Source: Paucihalobacter sp036825875
GTDB lineage: Bacteria; Bacteroidota; Bacteroidia; Flavobacteriales; Flavobacteriaceae
DNA length: 46,145 bases
Reading direction: 5' to 3'
NCBI RefSeq assembly: GCF_036825875.1
Contig: NZ_DAISXK010000022.1
Span: forward strand, 1-46,145
Below the pieces are notes generated by a model, which was given only the letters and a program-made list of their open reading frames with translations, had not been told where the DNA came from and ran no database searches. Made by a program: the position numbers and the translations under genes. Positions 25,744 to 34,865 of this stretch are shown one piece after another. The stretch's first letter is position 1, and each line of letters opens with the position of its first letter.

Positions 25744-27128
25744 TCGCCAGGTTTAAATACCCAGCGATTTCCATTTTAATCCTATCTATTTGTATTGCTT
25801 GCTATTTAATATTTGGCTACGATTTGGTTCGAAGCAATTTTTTAAAACTGCTTTTTCTTTACAGTATACTTTTTGGAGGCTTTATATTCCTCATAAGCTT
25901 CCATAAAAACAACTTTCAACTGCTAGTTGGTTTAGCCCTTGTTTTTAGAGCCTTATTTATAGTAGCTATACCAAATCTGTCACAGGATTTTTACAGGTTT
26001 ATTTGGGATGGTCGATTACTGGCTGAAGGCATCAACCCATACTTGTTTACACCCATTTCTTTCTTAGAATCAGGTGATTTTCCCATTTCCCAAGCACAAG
26101 AACTAATTAATGGAATGGGAAGTTTGAATGCGAGCCACTATTCAAATTATCCACCTTTAAACCAATTGTGTTTTTATATCGCAGGATTATTTTCAGAAAA
26201 TAATATTTTAGGTTCTGTTATCATTTTACGACTGCTTATTATTGCTGCTGATGCAGGTACTTTGCTTTTTAGCTACAAACTACTTAAAAATTTAAAATTA
26301 CCTGTTTACCATATTTTTTGGTTCATTTTAAATCCGTTCGTAATTATTGAATTAACTGGTAATTTACATTTTGAAGGCGTGATGATATTTTTCTTAGTAT
26401 GGAGTCTGTATTTGCTTCAAAAAAAGCAATGGCTGCATGTTGGTGTGATTCTTGGTTTATCGATTTCTGCTAAATTGATTCCACTCATGTTTTTGCCTTT
26501 ATTTTTTAAATGGTTTAATTCAAAAAAAGAAGAAACCTTGGGTTTTAATAAACTCATAGGCTTTTATTCTATTGTAACTTTAACGACTGTGCTGACCTTT
26601 TTACCATTTTACAACGCTAGTTTATTTGATAATTATTCTAAGACCATCGGATTGTATTTTCAAAATTTCGAATTTAATGCAAGTCTGTATTATTTAGCTA
26701 GGGCTGTTGGTTATGCGATTTCTGGATATAATCAAATTGCGATTATAGGAAAAATGATACCAATGGTTGTAGTGCTGGTAATATTAGGAATTACCTTCTT
26801 CAAAAAAAATTCTGACTACAAAACACTTATGGCATCGCTCCTATTTTGTTTATCATTTTACTTTTTTACCGCAACAACTGTACATCCGTGGTATATAGCC
26901 ACCGTTTTGATACTTGGGGTCTTTACCAACTATACATTTCCGATTTTATGGAGTTTTGTAATTATGCTCAGTTATTTCGCCTATTTCAATTCAGATAACA
27001 GTGAAAATTTCTGGGTTTTAATAATCCAATACGGATGCCTATACAGTTTCTTTATTTGGGAAGTTTTTATACTACAGAAAAATTCGCATAAAAAAACCCT
27101 TTCAAAAATTAACATTTTAAAAGGGTAG
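25740..27128 (+). CDS. GT-C type mannosyltransferase-like membrane protein
   Basis: This 462-residue protein is built of about ten hydrophobic segments. It has a conserved first periplasmic loop with DFYRFIWDGRLLAEGINPY, typical of GT-C/GT87-like polyprenol-phosphate-sugar-dependent transferases. The start is GTG at 25740 in a GTGA overlap with the preceding gene's stop. It probably transfers a sugar from a polyprenyl-phosphate donor on the periplasmic face. It is the last gene of the plus-strand set; a hairpin begins inside its final codons. The specific sugar is not readable. Confidence 0.82.
   Translation: MIARFKYPAISILILSICIACYLIFGYDLVRSNFLKLLFLYSILFGGFIFLISFHKNNFQLLVGLALVFRALFIVAIPNLSQDFYRFIWDGRLLAEGINPYLFTPISFLESGDFPISQAQELINGMGSLNASHYSNYPPLNQLCFYIAGLFSENNILGSVIILRLLIIAADAGTLLFSYKLLKNLKLPVYHIFWFILNPFVIIELTGNLHFEGVMIFFLVWSLYLLQKKQWLHVGVILGLSISAKLIPLMFLPLFFKWFNSKKEETLGFNKLIGFYSIVTLTTVLTFLPFYNASLFDNYSKTIGLYFQNFEFNASLYYLARAVGYAISGYNQIAIIGKMIPMVVVLVILGITFFKKNSDYKTLMASLLFCLSFYFFTATTVHPWYIATVLILGVFTNYTFPILWSFVIMLSYFAYFNSDNSENFWVLIIQYGCLYSFFIWEVFILQKNSHKKTLSKINILKG
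27096..27126 (+). terminator. hairpin overlapping the 3' end of the GT-C gene
   Basis: Inverted arms ACCCTTTcAAAA and TTTTaAAAGGGT (one mismatch, 7-nt loop) lie within the last codons of the GT-C gene, followed by AGATTTTATTT. It has the look of a weak intrinsic terminator embedded in the coding end. Confidence 0.5.
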
Positions 27129-27157
27129 ATTTTATTTGAAATCAATCAACCGTATTT

Positions 27158-27180
27158 AGTTAACACTATAGTGTTTAACT
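27158..27180. terminator. bidirectional-type palindrome between convergent genes
   Basis: AGTTAACACTA/TAGTGTTTAACT is a near-perfect palindrome (one inserted T) in the 77-bp gap between the convergent GT-C and acidic-protein genes. The position suggests a shared terminator, although neither side has a long T-run. Confidence 0.45.
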
Positions 27181-27205
27181 AGACCATGTTATTTTATTGG
27201 ATTCA

Positions 27206-27538
27206 TTAATCTTCGTCGTCGTTCATCTCTTCGTCGTCCACAATACCTTCTGGATCTTGAACTGCTTCTGGATCGTCACCATCAAAATCTTCGTAATCGT
27301 CTTCGTCGTAATTTTCCATAGTAACGGCCAATTTGGTACTTACTTTCACCAAATACTTGGTATCGTCGGTTGTAACTTCAACGGCTTCAATTAATTCATT
27401 TTTAGCGTTTCTAAAGGAAATAATTTGATCGTCGTCGTAACCATCAGGATATTTCTCTACCAATAAGGCAAGAATTTCGGGTGTTAATTTTTTAAAATCA
27501 ACAATTACACGTTTTAGGTTGTCATTTTTGTTTGGCAT
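27206..27538 (-). CDS. acidic small protein of unknown function, end of polyamine operon
   Basis: This 110-residue protein has a folded-looking N-terminal part (about 1-70, with DFKKLTPEILALLVEKYPDGY) and a strongly acidic tail from about residue 76 with more than 20 Asp/Glu, ending DDEEMNDDED. I do not recognise a named domain. It starts 2 bp after the stop of the deoxyhypusine-synthase-like gene, so it is surely co-translated with the polyamine operon. A polyanionic tail in an operon making polycations is suggestive (buffering or sensing), but there is no direct evidence. Confidence 0.75.
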   Translation of the reverse strand: MPNKNDNLKRVIVDFKKLTPEILALLVEKYPDGYDDDQIISFRNAKNELIEAVEVTTDDTKYLVKVSTKLAVTMENYDEDDYEDFDGDDPEAVQDPEGIVDDEEMNDDED

Positions 27539-27540
27539 AA

Positions 27541-28518
27541 TTACATATCTAATAGGTAAGCAAATATAAGAGGTGCTACAATAGTGGCATCACTTTCTAT
27601 GATAAATTTTGGGGTATCAATATCAAGTTTTCCCCAAGTAATTTTCTCGTTGGGAACTGCTCCTGAATAGGAACCATAACTTGTGGTTGAGTCGCTAATC
27701 TGGCAAAAGTAGCTCCAGAAAGGCGTATCGGTGCGTTCCATGTCTTGATAAAGCATTGGCACTACACATATTGGGAAATCTCCTGCGATTCCGCCTCCAA
27801 TTTGAAAAAAGCCAATGCCTTTTTTAGAATTCTCGGTATACCAGTCAGCTAAAAAAGTCATGTATTCTATACCAGATTTCATGGTACTGGCTTTAAGCTC
27901 GCCTTTAAGCACATAACTGGCAAATATATTTCCCATGGTACTGTCTTCCCAACCAGGTACTACCATTGGTAGATTTTTCTCGGCTGCAGCAAACATCCAT
28001 GAATTTTTAATATCTATTTCGTAATATTCTTCTAAAACACCACTCAATAGCATTTTGTACATAAACTCGTGCGGAAAAAATCGTTCGCCATTAGTTTCGG
28101 CATCTTTCCAAATTTTGTAAATATGTTTTTGTAATCTTCTGAAGGCTTCTTCTTCGGGAATACAGGTATCAGTAACACGGTTCAAACCTTTTTCTAATAA
28201 ATCCCATTCTTGTTGCGGTGTTAAATCGCGGTAGTTCGGAACACGTTCGTAGTGAGAATGCGCCACTAAATTCATGATGTCCTCTTCAAGATTGGCTCCG
28301 GTACAAGAAATGATGTGTACCTTGTCTTGGCGAATAACTTCGGCAAATATTTTGCCCAGTTCTGCTGTACTCATGGCTCCTGCTAGTGAAACGAGCATTT
28401 TAGAGCCATCGGCCAATTGTTTTTCGTAGCCTTTTGCGGCATCTACAAGTGCTGCTGCATTAAAATGCAGGTAATATTTTTCTATAAAATTTGAAATCGC
28501 ACCTTTAGATGTCGTCAT
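27541..28518 (-). CDS. deoxyhypusine synthase family protein (probable homospermidine synthase)
   Basis: The protein has 325 residues from ATG 28518 (MTTSKGAISNF); ATG 28524 is equally possible. It follows the deoxyhypusine synthase fold: SLAGAMSTAELGK (NAD region), SCTGANLEED, GGGIAGDFP, and the active-site lysine in the conserved ITWGKLD motif (K297), which in DHS forms the imine with the aminobutyl group. Bacteria lack eIF5A, and bacterial homologues can transfer the aminobutyl group to putrescine to give homospermidine, the main polyamine reported for many flavobacteria. Its place after speA and speB in one operon supports that role. The start overlaps the speB 3' end by 14 bp. Confidence 0.88.
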   Translation of the reverse strand: MTTSKGAISNFIEKYYLHFNAAALVDAAKGYEKQLADGSKMLVSLAGAMSTAELGKIFAEVIRQDKVHIISCTGANLEEDIMNLVAHSHYERVPNYRDLTPQQEWDLLEKGLNRVTDTCIPEEEAFRRLQKHIYKIWKDAETNGERFFPHEFMYKMLLSGVLEEYYEIDIKNSWMFAAAEKNLPMVVPGWEDSTMGNIFASYVLKGELKASTMKSGIEYMTFLADWYTENSKKGIGFFQIGGGIAGDFPICVVPMLYQDMERTDTPFWSYFCQISDSTTSYGSYSGAVPNEKITWGKLDIDTPKFIIESDATIVAPLIFAYLLDM

Positions 28519-29443
28519 CGTCATTGAATTTAGATAATTTGCTTCCTGAGTTGGTGTCTTTGAAATTACTTTCAAAATCGTCTTCCACCTCATCGTCCAC
28601 AAACTTATAGGTTAACATTTTATAATACAACTTTGCAGCAAGAAAATCTGAAGATTTTTCATTTGGGTTTGGACATAACTCAACAATATCGAAACCAACT
28701 ACATTTTTTTCTTCAAAAACTTTTTTCAAAAAGTCTAGGGTTTCGTACCAAAACAAGCCACCTGGTTCGGGTGTTCCTGTTGAAGGCATGATTGACGGAT
28801 CGAAAGCATCTAAATCAATCGTGATATAAACATTATCGGTCATTTGATCGATGGCGCTGTCTGTCCAAAATTCATCGGTTGCCATTTCGTGAGCAAAGTA
28901 TGCTTTTTCTTCGTCCATCACTGTTGTTTCAATCGCATCCATACTTCTGATACCAACTTGTATCAGGTTAGTGGTTTGGCTAGCTTCATACAAAGCGCAA
29001 GCATGATTACACTTACTGCCTTGATAGGATTTACGCAAATCGGCATGTGCATCTATTTGCAACACAGTAAGGTTGTCAAAACACTCGTGAAACGCTCTAA
29101 TGTTTCCAATAGAAACTGAGTGTTCGCCTCCAAAAACTGTTACAAATTTGTTCTTTTTAATGTATTTCTTAACGGTTTGATGTACCGCATCAACCATTGC
29201 TTCTGGCGAGCTTTTCTCCAAAACAGGATCGGCAAGAAACACCCCTTGTTTATATACTTCGGTTCGTGTTTCAATGTCGTAAACTTCCATGTTTTCAGAA
29301 GCTTCCAAGAAGGCGTCAGGGCCATTGTCTGCTCCTTTTTGCCAAGTACTGGTACCGTCATAAGGAACAGGAATTAATACAATTTTTGAACTGTCTAATT
29401 TGGCAAACTCTTCAGGAATGCCGGCATACGTTTTATTACTCAT
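28505..29443 (-). CDS. speB: agmatinase SpeB (ureohydrolase family)
   Basis: This 312-residue arginase-family enzyme has all Mn ligands: H108 (GGEHS), D131/H133/D135 (DAHAD) and D210/D212 (TIDLDAFDP). It hydrolyses agmatine to putrescine and urea. The gene overlaps speA by 8 bp upstream and the DHS-like gene by 14 bp downstream. The last 30 or so residues form an acidic extension (FVDDEVEDDFESNF to NDDDDI) not needed for the fold. Its terminal Asp codons, read one base over, provide the ATG start codons of the next gene. Substrate is inferred from the neighbouring arginine decarboxylase rather than from unique residues. Confidence 0.93.
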   Translation of the reverse strand: MSNKTYAGIPEEFAKLDSSKIVLIPVPYDGTSTWQKGADNGPDAFLEASENMEVYDIETRTEVYKQGVFLADPVLEKSSPEAMVDAVHQTVKKYIKKNKFVTVFGGEHSVSIGNIRAFHECFDNLTVLQIDAHADLRKSYQGSKCNHACALYEASQTTNLIQVGIRSMDAIETTVMDEEKAYFAHEMATDEFWTDSAIDQMTDNVYITIDLDAFDPSIMPSTGTPEPGGLFWYETLDFLKKVFEEKNVVGFDIVELCPNPNEKSSDFLAAKLYYKMLTYKFVDDEVEDDFESNFKDTNSGSKLSKFNDDDDI

Positions 29444-30833
29444 TGTAACCTAATATTTTAAGTAAGTCTTCACTTTGTTGTTGCTCTTTAAATATTGTTG
29501 TCGTGAGGTTGCCCTCGCTATCTTTATCTATTAATAAATGCTTTGGCGTTGGAATTAAACAGTGTTGCAATCCGCCAAATCCGCCAATTGTTTCTTGATA
29601 GGCACCAGTATTAAAAAACCCAATATACAAATCTTTTTCTTTGTTGTACTTAGGCAAGTATATAGCATTCATATGCTGCTCACTGTTGTAATAATCGTCA
29701 CTATCACAGGTTAGACCTCCCAATAAAACGCGTTCGTAAGTGTCGTTCCAGCGATTGAGTGGTAATAAAATGAATCGTTTATTTATCGCCCAAGTATCTG
29801 GCAACGTAGTTATAAACGAAGAATTTATCATGTTCCACTTTTCTCGATCATTTTGTTGTTTCTGGTACAAAACCTTATAGATAGCGCCACCACTTTCACC
29901 TACTGTAAAACTTCCAAATTCAGTAAAAATGTGAGGCACTGGGATTTCTTCATCTTCACAAGTCAATTTAATTTGATTGAGAATCTCATCGATTATATAT
30001 TGGTAATCAAATTCAAAAGCTAGCGAGTTCTTAATTGGAAAACCGCCACCAATATTTAGACTGTCTAAAGATGGACAAATCTTTTTAAGGCTTACGTAAA
30101 CTTTTAAACACTTCGCTAATTCGTTCCAATAATAGGCGTTATCTCTAATACCTGTATTGATAAAAAAGTGTAACATTTTTAGTTTCACTTTCTTATTGTC
30201 CTTTATCTGTCGGTTATAAAAAGGGACAATATTTTTGTAGCCAATACCAAGACGTGAGGTATAGAATTCAAATTTCGGTTCTTCTTCCGAAGCAATTCTA
30301 ATACCAACATTAAATTTACCTTTAATTTCCTGAGAAAGCAAGTCTATTTCCTCGTAATTATCAATAATAGGAATGCAATTTTTATGACCTTCATTTATGA
30401 GTTCTGCAATATTGCTGATGTATTCATCGCGCTTAAAACCATTGCTTATTACGTAAGTATCATCGGTAATCTTACCTTCCTTTTTAAGATTTTTTACAAT
30501 GTCGATATCAAAAGCTGAGGAAGTTTCAATATGAATATCATTTTTTAATGCTTCGTGTAACACATGCTTAAAATGTGAGCTTTTTGTGCAATAACAATAA
30601 AAGTATTTCCCCTTGTATTTATTCGTTTTTCGTGCATTTACGAACCATTGTTTGGCGCGCTGAATATTCTTTGATATTTGAGGTAAATATGTAAATTTTA
30701 ATGGTGCACCATGCGTTTCTACCAAGTTCATTAAATCAATATCATGAAATTGAAGCTCGTTACCTTCAAGATTAAATTCTTCTTGTGGAAAATAAAATGT
30801 TTGGCTAATTAAATCTCTGTACTTTGTATTCAT
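29436..30833 (-). CDS. speA: arginine decarboxylase SpeA (PLP fold III, short Bacteroidota form)
   Basis: The 465-residue protein has the PLP-lysine motif YCTKSSHF (K84), the phosphate-binding GGGFP, TEFGSFTVGESGG and the C-terminal active-site CDSDDY, the usual set of alanine-racemase-fold amino-acid decarboxylases. It is shorter than the 630-residue enterobacterial SpeA but of the length usual in Bacteroidota. It turns arginine into agmatine, the substrate of SpeB in the overlapping next gene. It is the first gene of a four-gene polyamine operon. I saw no clear TAnnTTTG promoter in the 300 bp upstream. Confidence 0.92.
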   Translation of the reverse strand: MNTKYRDLISQTFYFPQEEFNLEGNELQFHDIDLMNLVETHGAPLKFTYLPQISKNIQRAKQWFVNARKTNKYKGKYFYCYCTKSSHFKHVLHEALKNDIHIETSSAFDIDIVKNLKKEGKITDDTYVISNGFKRDEYISNIAELINEGHKNCIPIIDNYEEIDLLSQEIKGKFNVGIRIASEEEPKFEFYTSRLGIGYKNIVPFYNRQIKDNKKVKLKMLHFFINTGIRDNAYYWNELAKCLKVYVSLKKICPSLDSLNIGGGFPIKNSLAFEFDYQYIIDEILNQIKLTCEDEEIPVPHIFTEFGSFTVGESGGAIYKVLYQKQQNDREKWNMINSSFITTLPDTWAINKRFILLPLNRWNDTYERVLLGGLTCDSDDYYNSEQHMNAIYLPKYNKEKDLYIGFFNTGAYQETIGGFGGLQHCLIPTPKHLLIDKDSEGNLTTTIFKEQQQSEDLLKILGYNE

Positions 30834-31134
30834 TATTTGGGTTGAAGTTTATAAAAATAACCATTTGAAATGGGCTCTAAAAGTATAATTAAAGTTTTCT
30901 GACATCTATAAAATCAAATGATGTATTCATTGGTGTGTAATATACATTTTGAAAAATAAAATGTGTGAGGAAATAGACACATCAAAATGGCGCTCAAAGT
31001 TTGAGTGTAATATGAACTTAATAGCTTCAACAGTCTAGTGAGGATAGCATTATTATAATGTCTATTTTTTGTTCTACAAATGAAATATAAAAATATGAAA
31101 AAAAAAGCTTTTTTTAAAGATTTGCATCTTTTTA
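30834..31134. other. 301-bp gene-free stretch upstream of speA
   Basis: No gene is visible. Near the right end are a poly-A/poly-T palindrome around AAAGCTTT (about 31098-31115) and a perfect hairpin AAAGAT-TTGC-ATCTTT (31116-31131) directly after the stop of the pseudouridine synthase gene. These may terminate that minus-strand transcript. The rest (30834-31080) must hold the speA promoter and leader, but I see no recognisable box or riboswitch. Confidence 0.5.
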
Positions 31135-31983
31135 CTACAACATTTTTAAAGTGTTGATTTCTTGAGAACTAAGATGTTTCCAATGGCCGCGTGGTAAATC
31201 TTTTTTGGTTAAATGCGCAATTGCCACACAATCAATTTTTAAAATATCGTAATTAAAGTGCTCAAAAATCGTTCTAATCAAAGTATTACCGATATTTTTT
31301 ATTTTCAATCCAATTTCGTTTTTGGGTGTTCCTTCAATATAACTGATCTCTTCAACGGCAATTAATTTCCCGTCAATTTTAAATCCATCTTGAATTTTTT
31401 TAAGGTCTTCATACTTTAAATTCTTATCCAATTCAACATGAAACAACCTTGGAACCCCATTTTTTGATTGGGTAAATTTTCGAGTAATATCATCATCGTT
31501 TGTAAATAACAACAGTCCTGTGGAATTTCTGCCTAACCTACCAATTGGTTTGATATTGGCAGTAGTAGCATTGGCAACCAAATCCATAACCGTTTTACCC
31601 TTTGCATCGCTATTGGTGGTAGCAAAACCTTTGGGCTTATTCAGTAAAACATAGGTTTTTTTCTCGGGGTTTACAATGCTGCCATCAAATCTAACTTCGT
31701 CTCCTGGCTGAACTTTATGACCCATTTCCGAAACAACTTTACCATTGACGGTCACGCTTCCCATAGAAATATGCATATCTGCCTCACGACGCGAACATAC
31801 ACCAGAATTGGCAATGTATTTATTTAACCTAATACCTCCTGAATCGGTTGTAGCTGCTTTAGGAGTAACCGCCTTTTTTAAGGGTGCATTACCACGGGCA
31901 TAACTTTTTTTTGAAGAATTATTGCCGCCGCGTCCTGAAATACTTTTTTTACTCTTGTCATCGCTACCTTGATGTCTGCTCAT
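31135..31983 (-). CDS. RsuA/RluB-family pseudouridine synthase lacking the catalytic Asp
   Basis: The 282-residue protein has a basic, Ser/Lys-rich tail (1-48). An S4 RNA-binding domain follows (IRLNKYIANSGVCSRREAD, 51-69), then an RsuA-type catalytic domain with VLLNKPKGF and KTVMDLV. The active-site motif normally reads GRLD; here it is PIGRLGRNSTGLLLFTND with Gly151 (codon GGC at 31533-31531) in place of the nucleophilic Asp. GGC is one base from the Asp codon GAC. The other motifs are intact. The family converts uridine in rRNA to pseudouridine. Without Asp this copy should be inactive as a synthase and may only bind RNA, unless the residue call is an error. Confidence 0.88.
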   Translation of the reverse strand: MSRHQGSDDKSKKSISGRGGNNSSKKSYARGNAPLKKAVTPKAATTDSGGIRLNKYIANSGVCSRREADMHISMGSVTVNGKVVSEMGHKVQPGDEVRFDGSIVNPEKKTYVLLNKPKGFATTNSDAKGKTVMDLVANATTANIKPIGRLGRNSTGLLLFTNDDDITRKFTQSKNGVPRLFHVELDKNLKYEDLKKIQDGFKIDGKLIAVEEISYIEGTPKNEIGLKIKNIGNTLIRTIFEHFNYDILKIDCVAIAHLTKKDLPRGHWKHLSSQEINTLKML

Positions 31984-32016
31984 GATGAAATTTTTTGTAA
32001 AGATATATCTATCTAT

Positions 32017-34575
32017 TTAAAGTTGTTGCTTTGTTTTATAAAGTTGCTGAAGATAATCATTGAAATTTTTCCAAAAGCTACATAACTGTTCCGCTTGATT
32101 TAAACTATTTGGATGTGCGTGCCTTAACGCAGATTCTGTTTCTTTGGGACTCACGGGTGATTCAATAGCTAATTGCGCAAATCGAGAAGTTATTTTATGT
32201 ATAATATTAGCACATTCTATATGGTTCTTTTGAAAAATTTGTTGCTTAAATAATGCCAACTCCTTTTGATTTTCATTGAGCATTAACTGTAACATTTCAA
32301 ATAGTTCATCTTTATCGTCGCCAATAAAAGCTTTTAAAGGTTCTAAACTATGTGAAAAATTTGATGGCAAAACACCGTTTTTATTAACCTGATTTTCCAC
32401 TGTTGTTTCGACAGAATTCAAACGAAAAGCTTCTACCAGCAATCTCACCAAATCTTGACGTTTAATAGGTTTATAGATTCGATAATCAAATATTTCTAAA
32501 TCTACCTTGTCCTGTTCGCTGATTAAAACATTAGCTGTTGAAATCACACAGTTCCGCGGTTTTAGATTGTGCGCAATAAGTTGTGCTAATAGTTCATTTC
32601 CGTTGAGCTGTGGCATTTTTAAATCGAAAATTACCATGTCGTACTGCTTATTTTCTAACAAATGCTCTTTTGCATTTAATGGATTATTTTCGGTAATCAC
32701 TTCAGCCCCAAAAGAATTTAATATGTTTTGATACAGTTTGGCAATTAAGTCATCGTCGTCTAAAACGTATATTATTTTACCTTTTAAAGCATCTTTAGGT
32801 AATATAATCTCTTGCGGTAGTTGATTTACTTGTGTTTCATTTGCTTTTTTAAACTTAAAACGCAAGTCAAATCTAGTACCTTTATTTAGCTCGCTCTTTA
32901 TTTGAATGCTTCCGCCCATTTTGTCAACGAAAGTTTTTACAATTCCCATTCCTAAACCGGTGCCTTTGATTTTGTTTTTGTACGTACCAGCTTGGTGGTA
33001 ATCTTTGAAAATTGCGGTTGCTTCTTCCGTACTCATGCCGCAACCAGAGTCTTCAACATATAAATTTAAAAGTATATGATCTTGAAGCTGCTCCTGAGTG
33101 TATCCCATTTTTATAAATCCGGTATCTGTGTACTTTACGGCGTTATGCATAAGATTGTAAACGATTTGCTGTAACCTATGCTCATCCGAAATCAAATATA
33201 CAGGAGTATTATCAAACTCAAAAAATGCTTGTAAACCCTTTTGCTTAATCAGTGGCCTAAAATTGGTTTTTATTCTTTTTAAAACGGTATTCAAATTAAA
33301 AGCGGCATTTTCAATTTCTATAATCCCGGCCTTAATTTTAGCCATATCTAAAATCTCATTGGTCATCTGATACAAATAATCGGATGCGGTTTTAATGGCC
33401 TGCACATTGTCATCATTTTGGTCTAGAATTTCGCTGTATCCTATTATTGAGGTAAGTGGTGTGCGTAACTCATGACTCATGGTGTAAAGAAACCTTTGTT
33501 TTTCATCAGCTTCCCTCAAAGCACGCTTTTCATTTTCTTCAATTTGTTTTTGAAAAAAAATACTCTTGTTTATATCTTTTAAGATTACATAGCTAGAAAT
33601 GATTCCGATTATCATAAAAATTAAAATTATGATAGTTGATTTGTAAACGTATTGTTTTGAACTGTCTGAGAAACGGTCAACATATTTATTAAATGAGCTA
33701 ATTTCATCAAAAATTATGTCGTTAATTATTGTTTCGATGTAAGCGTTAATTTGAATATTCTTTTGGAAAATCTCGGACTCTCGCAGTTTGATATTATTCG
33801 CAAAATTTATTCTCTTGCGTTGAATGTTTTCAAAGATTGCAATGATTTTAGTTTCAGGCGGACCGGTACTAGAAACATTTAACAAGGTATCGACAGTGGT
33901 TGAAACTAAGGTATCCTTTTGCCTTTCAGGAATTACAATTTCAGGTTTTTCTCTGTCTTGTTTGGGTTCTTCCTTCTTTTTAGACGAACCTCCAAATAGC
34001 CTTTGGAAAAACGTTTTTCTTTCTTCGGTTTGTTCATTATTAGAAATATCATCAATAATTTCAAGGTCTTGACTGTAAATTTCTGAAGTGATTTGTTTAA
34101 TGATGGTAACAGAATCTTTACTTGATAAATTGAGTTCTGATAGCTCATCTTGTAACATACCTTCCAAATCGTTTATAAAACTTCTCTGTCCTGCCAGTCG
34201 TTCTTTTTCAAGTTGAAGATACTCGATCTGAATCGTTTTAAGTAGCTTTGGAATGGTGTCGAGATTTTGATTAGAAATTGTATTTGTGTGGTAGTAATCC
34301 AGTTTTATGGAATCTAAATTTCTTTCAATAACACTAATAATGGTATCTGCCTTTTGTGCCGAAAACCTAATCGAATCTAATAAATATAAGCTGTTTAGTC
34401 TATTTACATTTAAGGCGATCTCTTTTAAATATTTGGTCCGTTTTTGCGGCAACATACCTTGCTCAACCTGTTCATTGAGCGAGGTTACACTAGTGTAAAA
34501 AAAGAATCCCACACCAGTAAAACCAACTACAATAACGGCGAGAAGAAATAATGTTTTACCCTTTAATTTAAACAT
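32017..34575 (-). CDS. hybrid sensor histidine kinase with receiver and Hpt domains
   Basis: The 852-residue protein has TM1 at about 9-28, a large extracytoplasmic region (30-310) with coiled-coil-like helices, and TM2 at about 312-332. HisKA follows with H368 (MSHELRTP), then HATPase motifs (DSGCG 509-513, GTGLGMG 538-544), a receiver domain (LDDDD 605-609, phospho-acceptor D651, K702) and a C-terminal Hpt domain with H793 (NIIHKITSRF). This forms a four-step His-Asp-His-Asp relay and needs an outside response regulator. The NtrC-type regulator encoded divergently 2 kb away is the obvious partner, though that is inference. A good vegetative promoter lies just upstream. Confidence 0.92.
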   Translation of the reverse strand: MFKLKGKTLFLLAVIVVGFTGVGFFFYTSVTSLNEQVEQGMLPQKRTKYLKEIALNVNRLNSLYLLDSIRFSAQKADTIISVIERNLDSIKLDYYHTNTISNQNLDTIPKLLKTIQIEYLQLEKERLAGQRSFINDLEGMLQDELSELNLSSKDSVTIIKQITSEIYSQDLEIIDDISNNEQTEERKTFFQRLFGGSSKKKEEPKQDREKPEIVIPERQKDTLVSTTVDTLLNVSSTGPPETKIIAIFENIQRKRINFANNIKLRESEIFQKNIQINAYIETIINDIIFDEISSFNKYVDRFSDSSKQYVYKSTIIILIFMIIGIISSYVILKDINKSIFFQKQIEENEKRALREADEKQRFLYTMSHELRTPLTSIIGYSEILDQNDDNVQAIKTASDYLYQMTNEILDMAKIKAGIIEIENAAFNLNTVLKRIKTNFRPLIKQKGLQAFFEFDNTPVYLISDEHRLQQIVYNLMHNAVKYTDTGFIKMGYTQEQLQDHILLNLYVEDSGCGMSTEEATAIFKDYHQAGTYKNKIKGTGLGMGIVKTFVDKMGGSIQIKSELNKGTRFDLRFKFKKANETQVNQLPQEIILPKDALKGKIIYVLDDDDLIAKLYQNILNSFGAEVITENNPLNAKEHLLENKQYDMVIFDLKMPQLNGNELLAQLIAHNLKPRNCVISTANVLISEQDKVDLEIFDYRIYKPIKRQDLVRLLVEAFRLNSVETTVENQVNKNGVLPSNFSHSLEPLKAFIGDDKDELFEMLQLMLNENQKELALFKQQIFQKNHIECANIIHKITSRFAQLAIESPVSPKETESALRHAHPNSLNQAEQLCSFWKNFNDYLQQLYKTKQQL

Positions 34576-34595
34576 GACGATTTACACATTGTTTA

Positions 34596-34628
34596 CAAAC
34601 TTAAATTCCACTCAACGGATAATTCCAA
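34596..34628 (-). promoter_or_regulatory. vegetative promoter of the hybrid kinase gene
   Basis: On the minus strand, TTG (34628-34626), 22 bp, then TAAGTTTG (34603-34596), matching the Bacteroidota -33/-7 pattern TTG-N17..23-TAnnTTTG. The -7 box ends about 20 bp before the ATG at 34575, a sensible leader length. Confidence 0.55.
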
Positions 34629-34865
34629 TCTAAAGATACTCAATTAAAATTTCGATTAGATTATAATAATACTTATGTATACGCTACTGCTAAACAAACA
34701 TCTAGAATACTTCAACCAGAATTCAAATAACATACTAAACTCTACTTAGGCGCTTAAATTAATGATATATAATTGATTTTTAATTGTTTGTGAATTATAT
34801 TATCGTGGCCAATTGTTAAATAAAACCCATTTTAACCAAATGTTTTATACACATCAATCTACTAT

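Noticed and set aside
28844..29448. Several plus-strand reading frames across speB
   Set aside because: They are antisense to the well-supported speB gene and overlap one another.
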